Shown: one piece after another, positions 28,824-38,900 of the stretch
Position numbering within the stretch: the stretch's first letter is position 1
How the letters are laid out: the number at the start of each line of letters is the position of its first letter
NCBI RefSeq assembly: GCF_017916325.1
Contig: NC_090152.1
Span: 132,001 to 196,000, forward strand
Source of the DNA: Leishmania martiniquensis
Lineage: Eukaryota; Euglenozoa; Kinetoplastea; Trypanosomatida; Trypanosomatidae
Length of the DNA: 64,000 nucleotides
Direction: 5' to 3'
Notes under the pieces: generated by a model
Told to the model about the DNA's origin: nothing
Seen by the model: the letters and a program-made list of their open reading frames with translations, nothing else
The model's database searches: none
Translations under genes and position numbers: made by a program

Positions 28824-31800
28824 CTATGCCTTGCCGACGTAAGAGTTGGTCTCCAGATCCAGGTAGCATTGCAGCACACAGTCGTACACGTAGCGGCCTT
28901 CCTTGCCGGTGGGCTGTGCGGGAAGCGGGACGGCGCTTGGAGGGGCATCAGGATCGAAAGTGAAGGCAGGCTGTGGTGGGTCACGACTGAAAGTGGTCAC
29001 AGGAAAGTCCTGCGTCCGTTGCTGCTGGGCAAGGGGAGCTGCTCTGACCGCGTCTCCAGCACTGCATGTTGGCACTGTCGTGCCAAAAGCAGCTCGGGGC
29101 GTGTGCGCAGAGGTCGGAGGTGGTAGAGGAGGACGTGCAGAGGAGGGTGCAGCGGTGATGCGGAGTTGAGGCGGCAGCGGGCCATCATCAGCGCCAGAGG
29201 AGGAGACCGAGGTAGGGCCGCCGTGTCGATCGCGGCCGCTAGAGGGCGTGGTGGCAGAGGGGTAACGGCCACGACTCGCGGACAGCGTAGGCATCGAGGA
29301 AGATGGCAGCCACATTTGAAAACTGCTTACGGTGCTGAAGCTCCGACCGCTTGGAGGCGGGGGAGGGACCTGCGCACCCGCGCAAAGCTCTGCCGCATTG
29401 ATGAAGACCTGAGGGCTCCCCTGACGCGGCGCAACGCCTGAGAGGCCAGAGACGCCGGTGAAGAGGGGGGTGCGTCTTCCCGAGGAGCTAGGGCCGGTGT
29501 TCTGCCTAGCGGACCACGCCACAATTCTCCGAGCGCCGGCGTTCCCTACGCCAGGGACTCCGCCAAGCCTCGAAAGCGGAGTGTCCGTGAGTCGAACTTC
29601 ATCCTGCAGCGCTCGCTGCGTCGCGTCGCCTATGAACGGGGAACGGCCAGGCACGGGGACGGGGCGGCGCCACACAACTGCTTTCGTCACTTGGCCAGAT
29701 GATGACTTTGACGGCGGTATGATCGCCCCAGAAATCTCCGCATCTGGTCTGTGCGTAGAGCCGAAAGGCTGTAATGCCTGACGCAGCGGTGGCGCCCCGT
29801 TACCCTTCCCAGCGTCACTCACATCGTCCGAGGAAGCGCCACCAGCCCGTGGCAGTAGCTCACCTTCAGCCCCGGGAGTGGTGGGTCGCCTCAGCACTGA
29901 CGGCGTCTGCTGAATCAGGGAGGCCGATTGGAACGTCCAGGAGGTAACGGCGCTTGTCGGTGGCGAAATAGCGCATGAAGGAGCGCCGCCAAAGTTGTCG
30001 TCGTTTCCACCATCAACTTTGGGGAAAGAAGCGGCCGAGAAAGGCGAAGAGAGCGCTGCCGGGTACTCACGTAGCCTCCCCGCTCGCGGAGAGGCTTTGT
30101 CAGTGGCAGTCGCCGGGCGCTCCGACGGCTCCGGCAAGCGGAGCGGCCGCTCCGCTGAGCTCCACAGCTCCAGAATAGCGTTCGTGTCACCAGGGGTGGC
30201 TGGGGCTGTCGCTGTAGCGTCTGCGACCGCCACGCGTGAAACGCTGTCGTGCTTTGTGGCCCCCATCGCAGCCGTTGGCGGCGGCCTTAAAGGCACGCTG
30301 CAGATGGCCGCTGCGGCAGGCATCACATCCCTCCGCATGCCACTCAGGGCTGCCTGCATGAGGTCGGCAGGAGCCGTCGGTGCAGCAACAGACAGAAGCG
30401 GCGAGGGGAAGTCAGTTTCCGCAGCAGCTGCCAGGGGCGGTGGTGGTGGCGGCGCAAAAGGCGGCAGCGACGGCGCTGCCGCAGTGCTGGCGGAAGGTCG
30501 AGCACCTTGCGCCATTAGCAGTGACGGCCGCACGGCGTGGTGCGGCGATGGGCTCTTGGCGACTGGCTGGGAAACGACGGGAGTGGCGGTGACAGGAGCA
30601 GCAGCCATCTCTTCTTCTGCCCCCGCAAGCACCGTGTGAATGCGACGCACCCGTTCGCTCATCTCCTCCATCAACTCTATGGCAGAGGTATACGGCGCAT
30701 CGGATAAAACAGAAACCTCTACAGCAGTGGAAGTGGTTGCAGTCGCACTGCTATTCGTTGCCGAAAAGAGAAGGCTGGCCACTCCACCGGCGGTGCTTCC
30801 TGAGAAGCTCCCCTCGCCGGCGTCCTCAGGCGCGGCATCCTTCCTAGCAGGCGGCTCCTCCATCTCCTCAATCATGTGCTCTTCACCCTTCTCGTGATGC
30901 GTGACCTCTGTGGCAATCGGCGGCTGCGGCTGCGTGCGAGGTAGAGGAGGCTTGCCTGTCATGAGCTGATTTGTTGGGTACTGCGGCGGTGTGGCAGGAG
31001 CCAGCTGCTCGGCAGCCGACACCTCGCGGATGACGAACGTCTCCGCGTCTTCGGAGGCCGACAGGGACGATGCGTCCTCAGGGAAGGATGCAGGGGAGGC
31101 GGGGTGTGGAAAAGAAGGCGATAGCGGGTCGTCGGGGGCCGGTGCGTGCGTTGCAGGTGTGGAGCCGGCAAGCTGGTGCGCCGACTGGTGCTGGTGATCA
31201 CGCATTCGTAGCATCTCTAGTGCAGTGTGGTGCTGCTCCTTCGTTAGCCTCGGCTGCATCTTAGCCCCCCGTAGGGCTGCGCTCTCGTTCTCAGGTGTGC
31301 TCTGGTGCGAGGTGCTCAACGGGCGGCTCCGTCGCTGATAAGGGCCCGGCTGCTGGCTTTGCGACCTATGCAGCGGCTGCGCGGCCGACGTCAGTGAGGT
31401 GAGAGGCTCGGGGACTGCCTCTGTTGCCTGCAGCTTCGCAGCGTCGTGAGTCGCATCGGAGGCCCAGCCGGCGGCGTCCTCGTCCACCTCACCAGCACAG
31501 TTGCTCGCCCTCCATCGCATCTGCGCCGCCTGTACGACGCCGTCTCTGTCTCGCGAGTGCACCTCGTCCTCCACTGGCGGTGCTTCAGCGGGGGCCGGCA
31601 AGGCAGGAGCCTCACTCAGAACGTACTCGTCTCCCGTTCGCACAAAAACGCAGAGGCTCTCCCCTGCCTCGGCAGGGAGACGCAGAGCCTCGGGCATCGC
31701 CCAGCAGCTGCCGCTGCGCTGCTGCCGCGTTCCAAAGCCTAGGCAACCGCTCAGTCCTTCTCCATTGGTGTCTCGGGCCATCTCCTCCGCGCCACTGCCG

Positions 31801-33116
31801 AAACTCGTCATTACAGCCACCTTACCTGCTGCACCGTTTCCAGTAAAGAGGTGGTGGATGGCGGGGTGTGGAAGTGGAAGCCCGTGGCCGGCGATGATGC
31901 GGCGCACGTAGATTCCACCTGTGGTGGCGGAGCTGCCGCCTGAGCCGATGCGCAGTTGCTGCAGTCGACAAGGCGGCCCCCCTGCAACCACAGCGCCCGC
32001 TGCCTGACACGACTGCAGAAGCGCTTCAAGGTCCAAGAAGAGCTGTACCCACTGCGCCGTGCGCACACATTGCAGGGGTATCTTTGTGTGGTGCGCATGT
32101 CGCTGGGCGTTGTGCCCGGCGTTGGTGAAGCGCAGCCGGTACCCGCCACTGCTGGCGTTGCTCCTACCTCGAGCAGTGCTGCAGGACGTGCCAGTGCGGA
32201 AGACGAGCTCGATGTGGAAGCTGCCAGGTGATGGGATCGGCGACGCCAGCAAAAGTGGCCGAAACTCACCACTCTGACGCGCAGCGGTTGACAGGGGAGG
32301 AACGGCCATGCAAAACTGCACCGCCAGAATAGTGTGCAGGGAAGCTGCTGCGAACAGCACAGGTGTGGCGGCTGCCCCAGCCGCTGGTGCGGATATCGAA
32401 GCGAGCGCTGGCAGCCGCATGCAGGAGGAGAAGTCGACCTCCGTCCCCGGTGCGATGTGCAGCAGCTGCGAGCGTGTGTCCCGGTCATAGACGCAGCGGA
32501 TGCCACTAGCGGGTGGACAAGACGCTCGCGCAGCGACAGCCGCTGCACATCCTGATAGAGGAAGAGAGCTGACTGCGGAGAGCCGGTCGGGAGTCGTGCC
32601 ACGAGTCTGCACATGTCCTCGGCCGGTCCCGAAGGCAGTAGTGTTGCTCGAATGCGTCAGGGTGACCGTCTTGAGGCCCTCCAATGGGCGGGGGCCTTTG
32701 GGGCTGAATAAGACAATGCACGGCGCCGTGCGGTGCGGCGGTACAGCGACAGCAGACGCCGCGGGAGAAGTGGAGTGGCGACTCGACGAGGTGTGGGTTT
32801 CGTATGGGGCCCGCTTTGTGCCCGTGGCGGCCGACTCTACCCGCAACGCAGCTGGCGGAGTAGCGGCGTTGCCCACCATCGTATAGCCGCTGCCATGGTG
32901 CTGCAGTGTCGCTGCCTCTTGATTCCAGCCTGTATACTGCCTTCCTCCGCTCCCGCACGGCCTCCGCACCTCTTCATTGACGGGGGACAGTTTCGGTCGC
33001 TGTTGGCAATGACGCGGGCCCTGACGCTGCGCTCCTGCGGAGATGGCAGTCCTCTGCACCAGCGAAGTTGATGGCCGAGACGGGCGGCTGTTTTGACTGA
33101 AGAAGAAGGCGTTCAT
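28824..33116 (-). CDS. large disordered protein with CFAP20-like domain
   Basis: About 1430 residues from ATG 33116 (an in-frame ATG at 33173 is the alternative). The only ordered region I see is near the N-terminus (DNA about 31840-32500): CVYDRDTRSQLLHIA, then FHIELVFRTG, IPLQCVRTAQWVQLFLDL, LQQLRIG and IYVRRIIAG before PHPAIHHLF. The order and spacing match the second half of CFAP20/DUF667 (MPLRLDDGWNQIQF, LRVQIHANCRIRRVYF, ELPAEF in the human protein). CFAP20-domain proteins bind axonemal or centriolar microtubule inner junctions. The remaining 1000 or so residues are Ala/Pro/Ser-rich, ending in a conserved-looking YVYDCVLQCYLDLETNSYVG. A flagellar or basal-body role is inference. Confidence 0.75.
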   Translation of the reverse strand: MNAFFFSQNSRPSRPSTSLVQRTAISAGAQRQGPRHCQQRPKLSPVNEEVRRPCGSGGRQYTGWNQEAATLQHHGSGYTMVGNAATPPAALRVESAATGTKRAPYETHTSSSRHSTSPAASAVAVPPHRTAPCIVLFSPKGPRPLEGLKTVTLTHSSNTTAFGTGRGHVQTRGTTPDRLSAVSSLPLSGCAAAVAARASCPPASGIRCVYDRDTRSQLLHIAPGTEVDFSSCMRLPALASISAPAAGAAATPVLFAAASLHTILAVQFCMAVPPLSTAARQSGEFRPLLLASPIPSPGSFHIELVFRTGTSCSTARGRSNASSGGYRLRFTNAGHNAQRHAHHTKIPLQCVRTAQWVQLFLDLEALLQSCQAAGAVVAGGPPCRLQQLRIGSGGSSATTGGIYVRRIIAGHGLPLPHPAIHHLFTGNGAAGKVAVMTSFGSGAEEMARDTNGEGLSGCLGFGTRQQRSGSCWAMPEALRLPAEAGESLCVFVRTGDEYVLSEAPALPAPAEAPPVEDEVHSRDRDGVVQAAQMRWRASNCAGEVDEDAAGWASDATHDAAKLQATEAVPEPLTSLTSAAQPLHRSQSQQPGPYQRRSRPLSTSHQSTPENESAALRGAKMQPRLTKEQHHTALEMLRMRDHQHQSAHQLAGSTPATHAPAPDDPLSPSFPHPASPASFPEDASSLSASEDAETFVIREVSAAEQLAPATPPQYPTNQLMTGKPPLPRTQPQPPIATEVTHHEKGEEHMIEEMEEPPARKDAAPEDAGEGSFSGSTAGGVASLLFSATNSSATATTSTAVEVSVLSDAPYTSAIELMEEMSERVRRIHTVLAGAEEEMAAAPVTATPVVSQPVAKSPSPHHAVRPSLLMAQGARPSASTAAAPSLPPFAPPPPPPLAAAAETDFPSPLLSVAAPTAPADLMQAALSGMRRDVMPAAAAICSVPLRPPPTAAMGATKHDSVSRVAVADATATAPATPGDTNAILELWSSAERPLRLPEPSERPATATDKASPRAGRLREYPAALSSPFSAASFPKVDGGNDDNFGGAPSCAISPPTSAVTSWTFQSASLIQQTPSVLRRPTTPGAEGELLPRAGGASSDDVSDAGKGNGAPPLRQALQPFGSTHRPDAEISGAIIPPSKSSSGQVTKAVVWRRPVPVPGRSPFIGDATQRALQDEVRLTDTPLSRLGGVPGVGNAGARRIVAWSARQNTGPSSSGRRTPLFTGVSGLSGVAPRQGSPQVFINAAELCAGAQVPPPPPSGRSFSTVSSFQMWLPSSSMPTLSASRGRYPSATTPSSGRDRHGGPTSVSSSGADDGPLPPQLRITAAPSSARPPLPPPTSAHTPRAAFGTTVPTCSAGDAVRAAPLAQQQRTQDFPVTTFSRDPPQPAFTFDPDAPPSAVPLPAQPTGKEGRYVYDCVLQCYLDLETNSYVGKA

Positions 33117-33129
33117 CGCTTCTTTTCTC

Positions 33130-33190
33130 CCACCGTAATCCCTCCCTGCCTCGCGCTCTCCCGCCGCTTGCAAGGCGGGGATTACGGTGG
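33130..33190. repeat. perfect 13-bp inverted repeat in 5' leader of CFAP20-like gene
   Basis: CCACCGTAATCCC at 33130-33142 pairs with GGGATTACGGTGG at 33178-33190, loop 35 nt. In the transcript this stem-loop would sit 14 nt upstream of the ATG at 33116 and would span the alternative ATG at 33173. Confidence 0.8.
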
Positions 33191-33342
33191 AGAGGGTGCA
33201 CGAGAGCGCGACGAGGGATGTGGGGTGCTGCAGCAGAGCGAGTCAAAAGATTACGCGCATACTCGCAGCCGATGAGCGCAAGCGTGCGCGCCTCCCGTGT
33301 GCCTATTTCGATGTTCGCGTGACCCACCAGATCTACTCTAAA

Positions 33343-33344
33343 CT
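33343..33344 (-). promoter_or_regulatory. candidate spliced-leader acceptor AG for CFAP20-like gene
   Basis: Minus strand reads CTTTCATCTCTTGCAG, a short pyrimidine-rich run ending in CAG, about 227 nt upstream of ATG 33116. If used, the mRNA leader would include the 33130-33190 hairpin. Confidence 0.4.
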
Positions 33345-34418
33345 GCAAGAGATGAAAGGTAAATGCGTGCGACACACACGCACACGGCGCCTCACGCGTA
33401 TGGCTGAGAAGCGGGTGGGGGGAGGTACGCTGGGCTTACAGTAACAGAAGCGGAACCGGCTAGCCAACCAAAAAGCGGCAGTCGCAGCAGGAGCGAGGGC
33501 CTCGCGAAATAGGATGCTCTCAGGGACGCACGTGTACATCACCACACACGAGCAGCCGCCTCCGCTCTTTCGACTCCGACTGCCTTCCTTGGGTTGTCGT
33601 TAGTAAGCGAGTCTCTACCTCTCTCTCTCTGAGGGGAAGAGAGAGAAGGCTTGAAAGGGAGCGTGGTGCCGCTGCGTCTCGATGCAAAGGGGGGGGGTTC
33701 GGACGAGGCAGCGGTATGTGCTATGCGGGTGCGTGTCAGTGGTAGCGGGGAGGGGGCGAAGAGGAGGTGCTTTTTTGTCGAGAAAGGGGCTGTCGAGCAT
33801 CGGCGTCCTGCGCGTTGCGAAGAAAAAAAGAGAGGAGAGCCGTGAGGGCGGGGAAAAGATGCGCGTGCATGAGCGCCGCCATCACCTGCAGCGACCGATG
33901 GAAGAGGAGGCGCTCCGCGGCGGACAACAAAAACGGAAAGGGCATATCCGCTGCCGCCAGCAAAGATGTGCAGTGACTGGAGAGCGCTCGCCGGCTCCCC
34001 CCTCCCACCCACTACCGCCATGAGCTCTAGTATTCAGCGCACTCGACATAATTGCAGACACCGAAGCAGACGCACTCGCAGCCACGTGTTAGAGGTTCGG
34101 TGTGCTGGTCAATGCTCACGACGCCGTATTCTTATTTTGTGTGTGTGTGTGTGTGTGCGTCTTTGGCTGGCTGCTGGAGCCATGTGTGGCAGCAGTCACC
34201 TGCTGCGCCTCACGCAGTCCAGCAGGCCTCTTCAAGAGCGGAAGCAGGAGCAGAGAAGGGCCGACGAGGAAACAGAAGCGGTGAAACAGTTTCACTCACA
34301 TGGAGATTAGATAATGACGGCCAAAAGAACGCCGGCGCAGGCAAAGACGCGGCCCTCACCCACCTGATGGCTTCGAATGAGGAGAGTGAGGAGAGGTAAA
34401 GGGACGAGGCGTGCGTCC

Positions 34419-35423
34419 CTAAAAGTACTGCGGATAGCACCGTTCCAGCTCCCGAGCCAGGGACGTCACTGAGCGACGCCGCCGGCGCTGCTGGCGTTGG
34501 CGGCACTGGTGAGGTAGGCAAATATCCGAGCCCCCACTACCGTTGATGCCTCGCTCGTCACCAGGTGCTGAAGGCGGAGCATCTGTGGGATCGGGTGGAG
34601 TGGGAAGAGAGCCCGTAGAGACTGCGATCGCGTTCGGCGGAGACCACTCCTGCAGTGCACAAGTCGGCGCCACAGCCTCCTCCTCGAGCGGCATTGGTGA
34701 TGAGCAGCCATCGTCATGCGTGGCTCGTGACGCCATGGTCGTTGCGCAGTGCAGCGGCGCCCTGCGCGGTAGAAGGAATCTGAGCTGCGCATGAGTAGTG
34801 TGCTCACTTCCGGGGCTTCGAGGAGCAGGTGCGGAGAGGGTCCGCCGAGAAAGCGCCGGGGAAGCTGTAGGAGCCAAGGCACGAGAGCACGGTGTTACGC
34901 CGCAGCCGGCGCCTGCCCCAGAATCATTCTCAGCGGCATTCGCTGCCACCACGGCCGCATCCTCCCCGTACGGAATTAAGTGAAGCTCCATCGTCTCCTC
35001 GATCAGTATGTTAAACCCGCAAAAATTCAGCTCTGCACCCGCGACCCAGTCTGCCCCACGATGCGCGCGCTCCATGCATGCAAAGATCCCGTTCGGCGCT
35101 GGCCCCACCGCTTTGCACCGCAGCACGCACTCGTTGTTATCCTTGTCGTACAGATAGGCCACGTCATGGGCGACAGAAAGGGCGCCCTCCCGCCTCGACC
35201 GCTGCTTGCGAGAGCCGCTGCTGCGGCTGAAAACAACGTTAAACCGAGAGGCGCCGGTGATCACCGGGGGAGCTGCAGGGCCGCTGCCCTTGTCACTAAG
35301 GCGCATGACTGCTGCTGTCTGCTGCTTCCAGTTTGGCATGGGCGTGCACCTGTCTGCCTGTCTGAGTCTGTGCCAAAGTGCTCGCGGCGGTGCGACCAGT
35401 GGACCTTTTTTTTGGCCGGTCAT
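34419..35423 (-). CDS. ZGRF1/DUF2439-like domain protein
   Basis: About 334 residues from the first ATG at 35423. The N-terminal part carries SRFNVVFSRSSGSRKQRSRR, EGALSVAHDVAYLYDKDNN and LNFCGFNILIEETMEL. This resembles the small N-terminal domain of ZGRF1 and yeast Dbl2/Mte1 (DUF2439: F-x-V-x-Y ... W-x-DG-x-L ... LYD ... L-x-x-x-x-x-x-VE), linked to homologous-recombination helicases. The remainder is disordered, ending SLARELERCYPQYF. No zinc finger or helicase is present. The start is uncertain: the frame is open another 350 nt upstream (to a TAG near 35774) without an ATG, no AG separates the polypyrimidine tract (35462-35500) from 35423, and an acceptor-like CAG precedes a later ATG at 35339. 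Confidence 0.65.
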   Translation of the reverse strand: MTGQKKGPLVAPPRALWHRLRQADRCTPMPNWKQQTAAVMRLSDKGSGPAAPPVITGASRFNVVFSRSSGSRKQRSRREGALSVAHDVAYLYDKDNNECVLRCKAVGPAPNGIFACMERAHRGADWVAGAELNFCGFNILIEETMELHLIPYGEDAAVVAANAAENDSGAGAGCGVTPCSRALAPTASPALSRRTLSAPAPRSPGSEHTTHAQLRFLLPRRAPLHCATTMASRATHDDGCSSPMPLEEEAVAPTCALQEWSPPNAIAVSTGSLPTPPDPTDAPPSAPGDERGINGSGGSDICLPHQCRQRQQRRRRRSVTSLARELERCYPQYF

Positions 35424-35975
35424 CAGCGAGTTCCCAAGAGCGAAAGCAGCAGATAGAGCGAGAGAGCGGTGACGGGGGAGAGGGGGGGGTGAGACGGAGT
35501 TGAGTCTCTTCAGCCCTGCCCCAAATGGCAGTGGGGCATCACCATCACCATAAAAATCGGTCCACTTCAAGAATTCATGAAGAAGACAAAGCAGTGAGGC
35601 GTTACTGACGTTGTCCTCATGGCGGCTCCCCACATCGCTGGCCGCCTCGACAACCTCGAGCCACGTCAGCTGCGCCTGTCTATAGTTTCCACCTCCCTCT
35701 TTTTCGGTAGTGCGTCGCGGAAGATGTATACCCCACCATGACGTGTGTGTGTGTACTCCTCCTTGGTGTGTCTAGGCGTCTTTTTCCGTCCCATTTTTCC
35801 TATGTGGCAACTCCGTCTCCCAGCGCGGCGGTGCGGCCCACAACTGTGCGCGGACGTAGCGCGCCGCAGTGGGAGGGAAGGGTGAGACATGACATTTCCC
35901 AGCCAGCTGGAGTCACCCATGGGAACGCAGCCGATGCCGATGGTCGCACAACTCCCCCACTCACTTTCGCAGCGG
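35424..35975. other. short spacer containing an ATG-less open extension
   Basis: Minus-strand sequence from about 35774 to 35423 is open in the frame of the downstream gene and looks coding in parts (LTWLEVVEAASDV, LLCLLHEFLKWTDFYGDG), but has no ATG and is followed by the C/T tract at 35462-35500. A (GT)n run is at about 35743-35753. It may be 5'UTR or an N-terminus displaced by a frameshift. Confidence 0.45.
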
Positions 35976-38900
35976 TTACCGCCTCTCTGGGGATGGTAGG
36001 AACGGCTCCGCCTCTACCACGTCGCCGAGTGCATCGCAAACGCGTCGACACAGCTGCCAAGCGGCCTCGTCGCTTGTGGTGCCGATAGCACGCGCCGCCA
36101 CCCAAGGAAGAGCAAGCCGCCTCCTCGTGTCTTCACGCGACTCGAACTCACCGGCTTGCTCCTTTAGACCGGGGCGCCGGCGCCCTCCATGGATCTCTAC
36201 CAAAGCCTCCGCCACCCACGCCATCTGATTCGCCGAGGAGGAAGCTGCAGTCATGCTGGGATCTATTCGGTGAATGTGTACCTGCACACGGCGTCCCACC
36301 CACCACATCAGCAACGCCTCCACGCGCTCTGCGGGCGTCCATCGATAGCTGTCTTGGATGCGAGCCAAGTCGCAGGCGCGGGCGAGCAAGAGTCCTCGCA
36401 ACTCCTCACGCAGCGCAAGTGGCAACGCACATTGTTGTGTTATGTCTCGGAGCCATTTGGTGATTTCCCGCAGGAGGTGGCAAAAGTGCTCACCGTGCGG
36501 TCGCGTCAGTGCGCCCACTGAGTCGGCACGTGTGCTGTACGCCCCGGTGCCGAGCAGCGGCAAACAACAAGCAAGCAGAGAATCAGCCGACCGTTCGAAC
36601 AGGATACCGTCCGCAGCGTCACCGACACTAGCGCCGGCGGTACGGCCACCTACAGCATCAGAAAGTGCCCCGAAAGGGGTGATTCTGCGATGTGTCCCTG
36701 ACGACTGATCAGTGGATCTTAGGTCAGCCCCCCCCGCTGCGGTAGCTGCTTCAGCACGCCAGTCGCTCATGCGCACACGCACCTTTGACAACATCGCTCG
36801 ACAGCGGAGCCTTCCTCCGCCTCCCACCCCACGCGACGGCGAGCCCAACTCGTCGGCGCTAGCATCTTCGGAGACGAGATCGACCACCACATCGAAGCCG
36901 TGGTAAGCGCTCAGCGCTCCCGCATACGCGTGCCACACACTCTTTCCGTAGTGCGTCGTCTCACGCCACGCCGAGTAGGGGGCAGGGTGGGGGCTTTGGG
37001 CCGCGCCCGAAAGCGAGCCAGGAGCCGAAGGCCAGGTAGATGCCCATATCACATGGCCCGGTGCTGTCCCCATAGTCACTCTTGAAGCGTCCGCTGCCGC
37101 CTCCTGCGCAGCGCCTCGCACCGCGCGGAGAACGGCGGTTACGGCGACTGTGTAGGCCTTCCCAGCAGAGGTAGCGGTTGCTGTGCAGCCGGGGACGACA
37201 CACACTTGAGAGCCATCTGTCCGTACGGCTGTCACCTGGCACTGTAACTGGTGCACCGCCTGAGCTGGAACAGCAGCGGCAGAGGCGACCGCTGTTGTTC
37301 TCGCAGAGGAATACGAAGGCACTGAGCAGTCAAAGCGCAGCTTGTAAATGACAGGAGCGACTCGACCCCAGACGTCGCCCCGATTCAGGCCGCTGCTGCT
37401 CAGAAGACGGTTCAGCTGTGCTGGGCGTTGCAGCAACTCCGACGCGTCACGGTACGCCTCCAGCTGGGCCAGCGCCCCGGGAAACTGGAGGCGCAGTGCT
37501 TGCCAAGCAGCTGACCGCCATGCCTCCCGCTTCGTATGGCCCACGCCGTGTCCCAGGACAAACGGCGTCGCTGCCAGAGCACGGCGCGTTGGTGAGGCGG
37601 CAGACAGTGATGAAGCCGCCCTGCCCCCTAGCAAGCTCTCGAGGTATAGCGTGCACCCCACGGAAAGTGGCTTGGCAAGGCAGCTGTCATGCTGTCTTGT
37701 TGCATCCTCGGCCAATGCCGCGCCTACGTCAATGGGCTTGGAGGTGTAGAAGATCGTCGACGGCTGCGCGGCCGCCTCTTCATCTCCGGCTGCCTCGGCG
37801 CACCCCGCACCCCAGCCAACACCAGATACGGCATTCATGATAGGGCCACGCGGGGGTAGAATATGGTAGTGGCACCTGTACTTACCCGCCGCACCTTGCA
37901 GGAGCTCTCCAAGCAGCTTTGGGGCCGCGTAGAAGCGCGCGTTGTACGGAGGGTAGCCACCTAATGCACCATGAAACGTTGGTGCCGCTGCGGAGCACCA
38001 AGCAAGAACGTCACTCAGAGGTGGAAGGGTCGACACCAGAGGAGCAAAACCAGCCTCTAAAGAGATGTACTCCAGTGCGCGGCGACACAGTAGCGTCAGA
38101 GCAGGAAAGACACCTGAGACCACCTTTGCGGTCGTAAAGACAAGGGTAGGAAAGCAACACCTCCCCAGGGGCTCAGTCACGCGCTCCTCGCAGGACCACT
38201 CGTACCGGGTCACCTCGTTTTCGCTTCGCAGCGCGTCTACTCGGCACCGGAGAACGACGAATTTTACACTTGTTGCCTCAGTCTGTTTCCCACCTGCCGT
38301 GGCAGCCGCACCGAGCGGAGTCGGCAAGCACAAGTGCACCTCCATTACACCTGCGAGAGGCGGCGCCGCCTCTTTGCCAAGTGCTCGGCAGTTCCACGAG
38401 GCGCCGTGGCTGCCAAGCCACCATCCTCGATCATCCTCACTATCGTCCTCACCCGAAAACACCTTAGCAGTCGGACTGGGGTCTTCCATGAAGCGTGCGA
38501 AGAGAGGTCGATGGCCAGGCAAGCCTTTTGCATTGCTGTTGCGGTCGCTCCCGGCAGCGACTTTTGCGGCAGTTTCCAGTACCGTCCATAATGCACCCAC
38601 CTCAGATGCGCAAGCCCTGATGCACGCACGCATAGCTGCTGCCGCCGCCGCTTGGTAGTGATGATGACTTGCACACTTGCCAGCCTCCGCACCGTCAGCA
38701 GCTGCAGCACCAAGCTGCATGGTACGTTCCATCACCTCACGGGAGCGTTGCCACTGTCTCTGTCGCAGCACCGACCGAAATGGCCGCTGCGCCACTGCAG
38801 AAGGCAACGCGTGGAAGTCGATGCGTACGCAGTTCCGCTCCACAGAGAGCGTATTAACGCGCGCCACGGCATCCGCTGCACTGGTGGCGTGTGTTTCCGC

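Larger units (their letters stand above)
33117..34418. other. intergenic spacer, 1.3 kb
   Basis: Contains the hairpin at 33130-33190, a candidate splice acceptor at 33343-33344, GA-rich runs near 33620-33660 (complement polypyrimidine) and a (GT)n run at about 34138-34158. It should comprise the CFAP20-like 5'UTR and the 3'UTR of the ZGRF1-like gene's neighbour. No gene seen. Confidence 0.5.
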
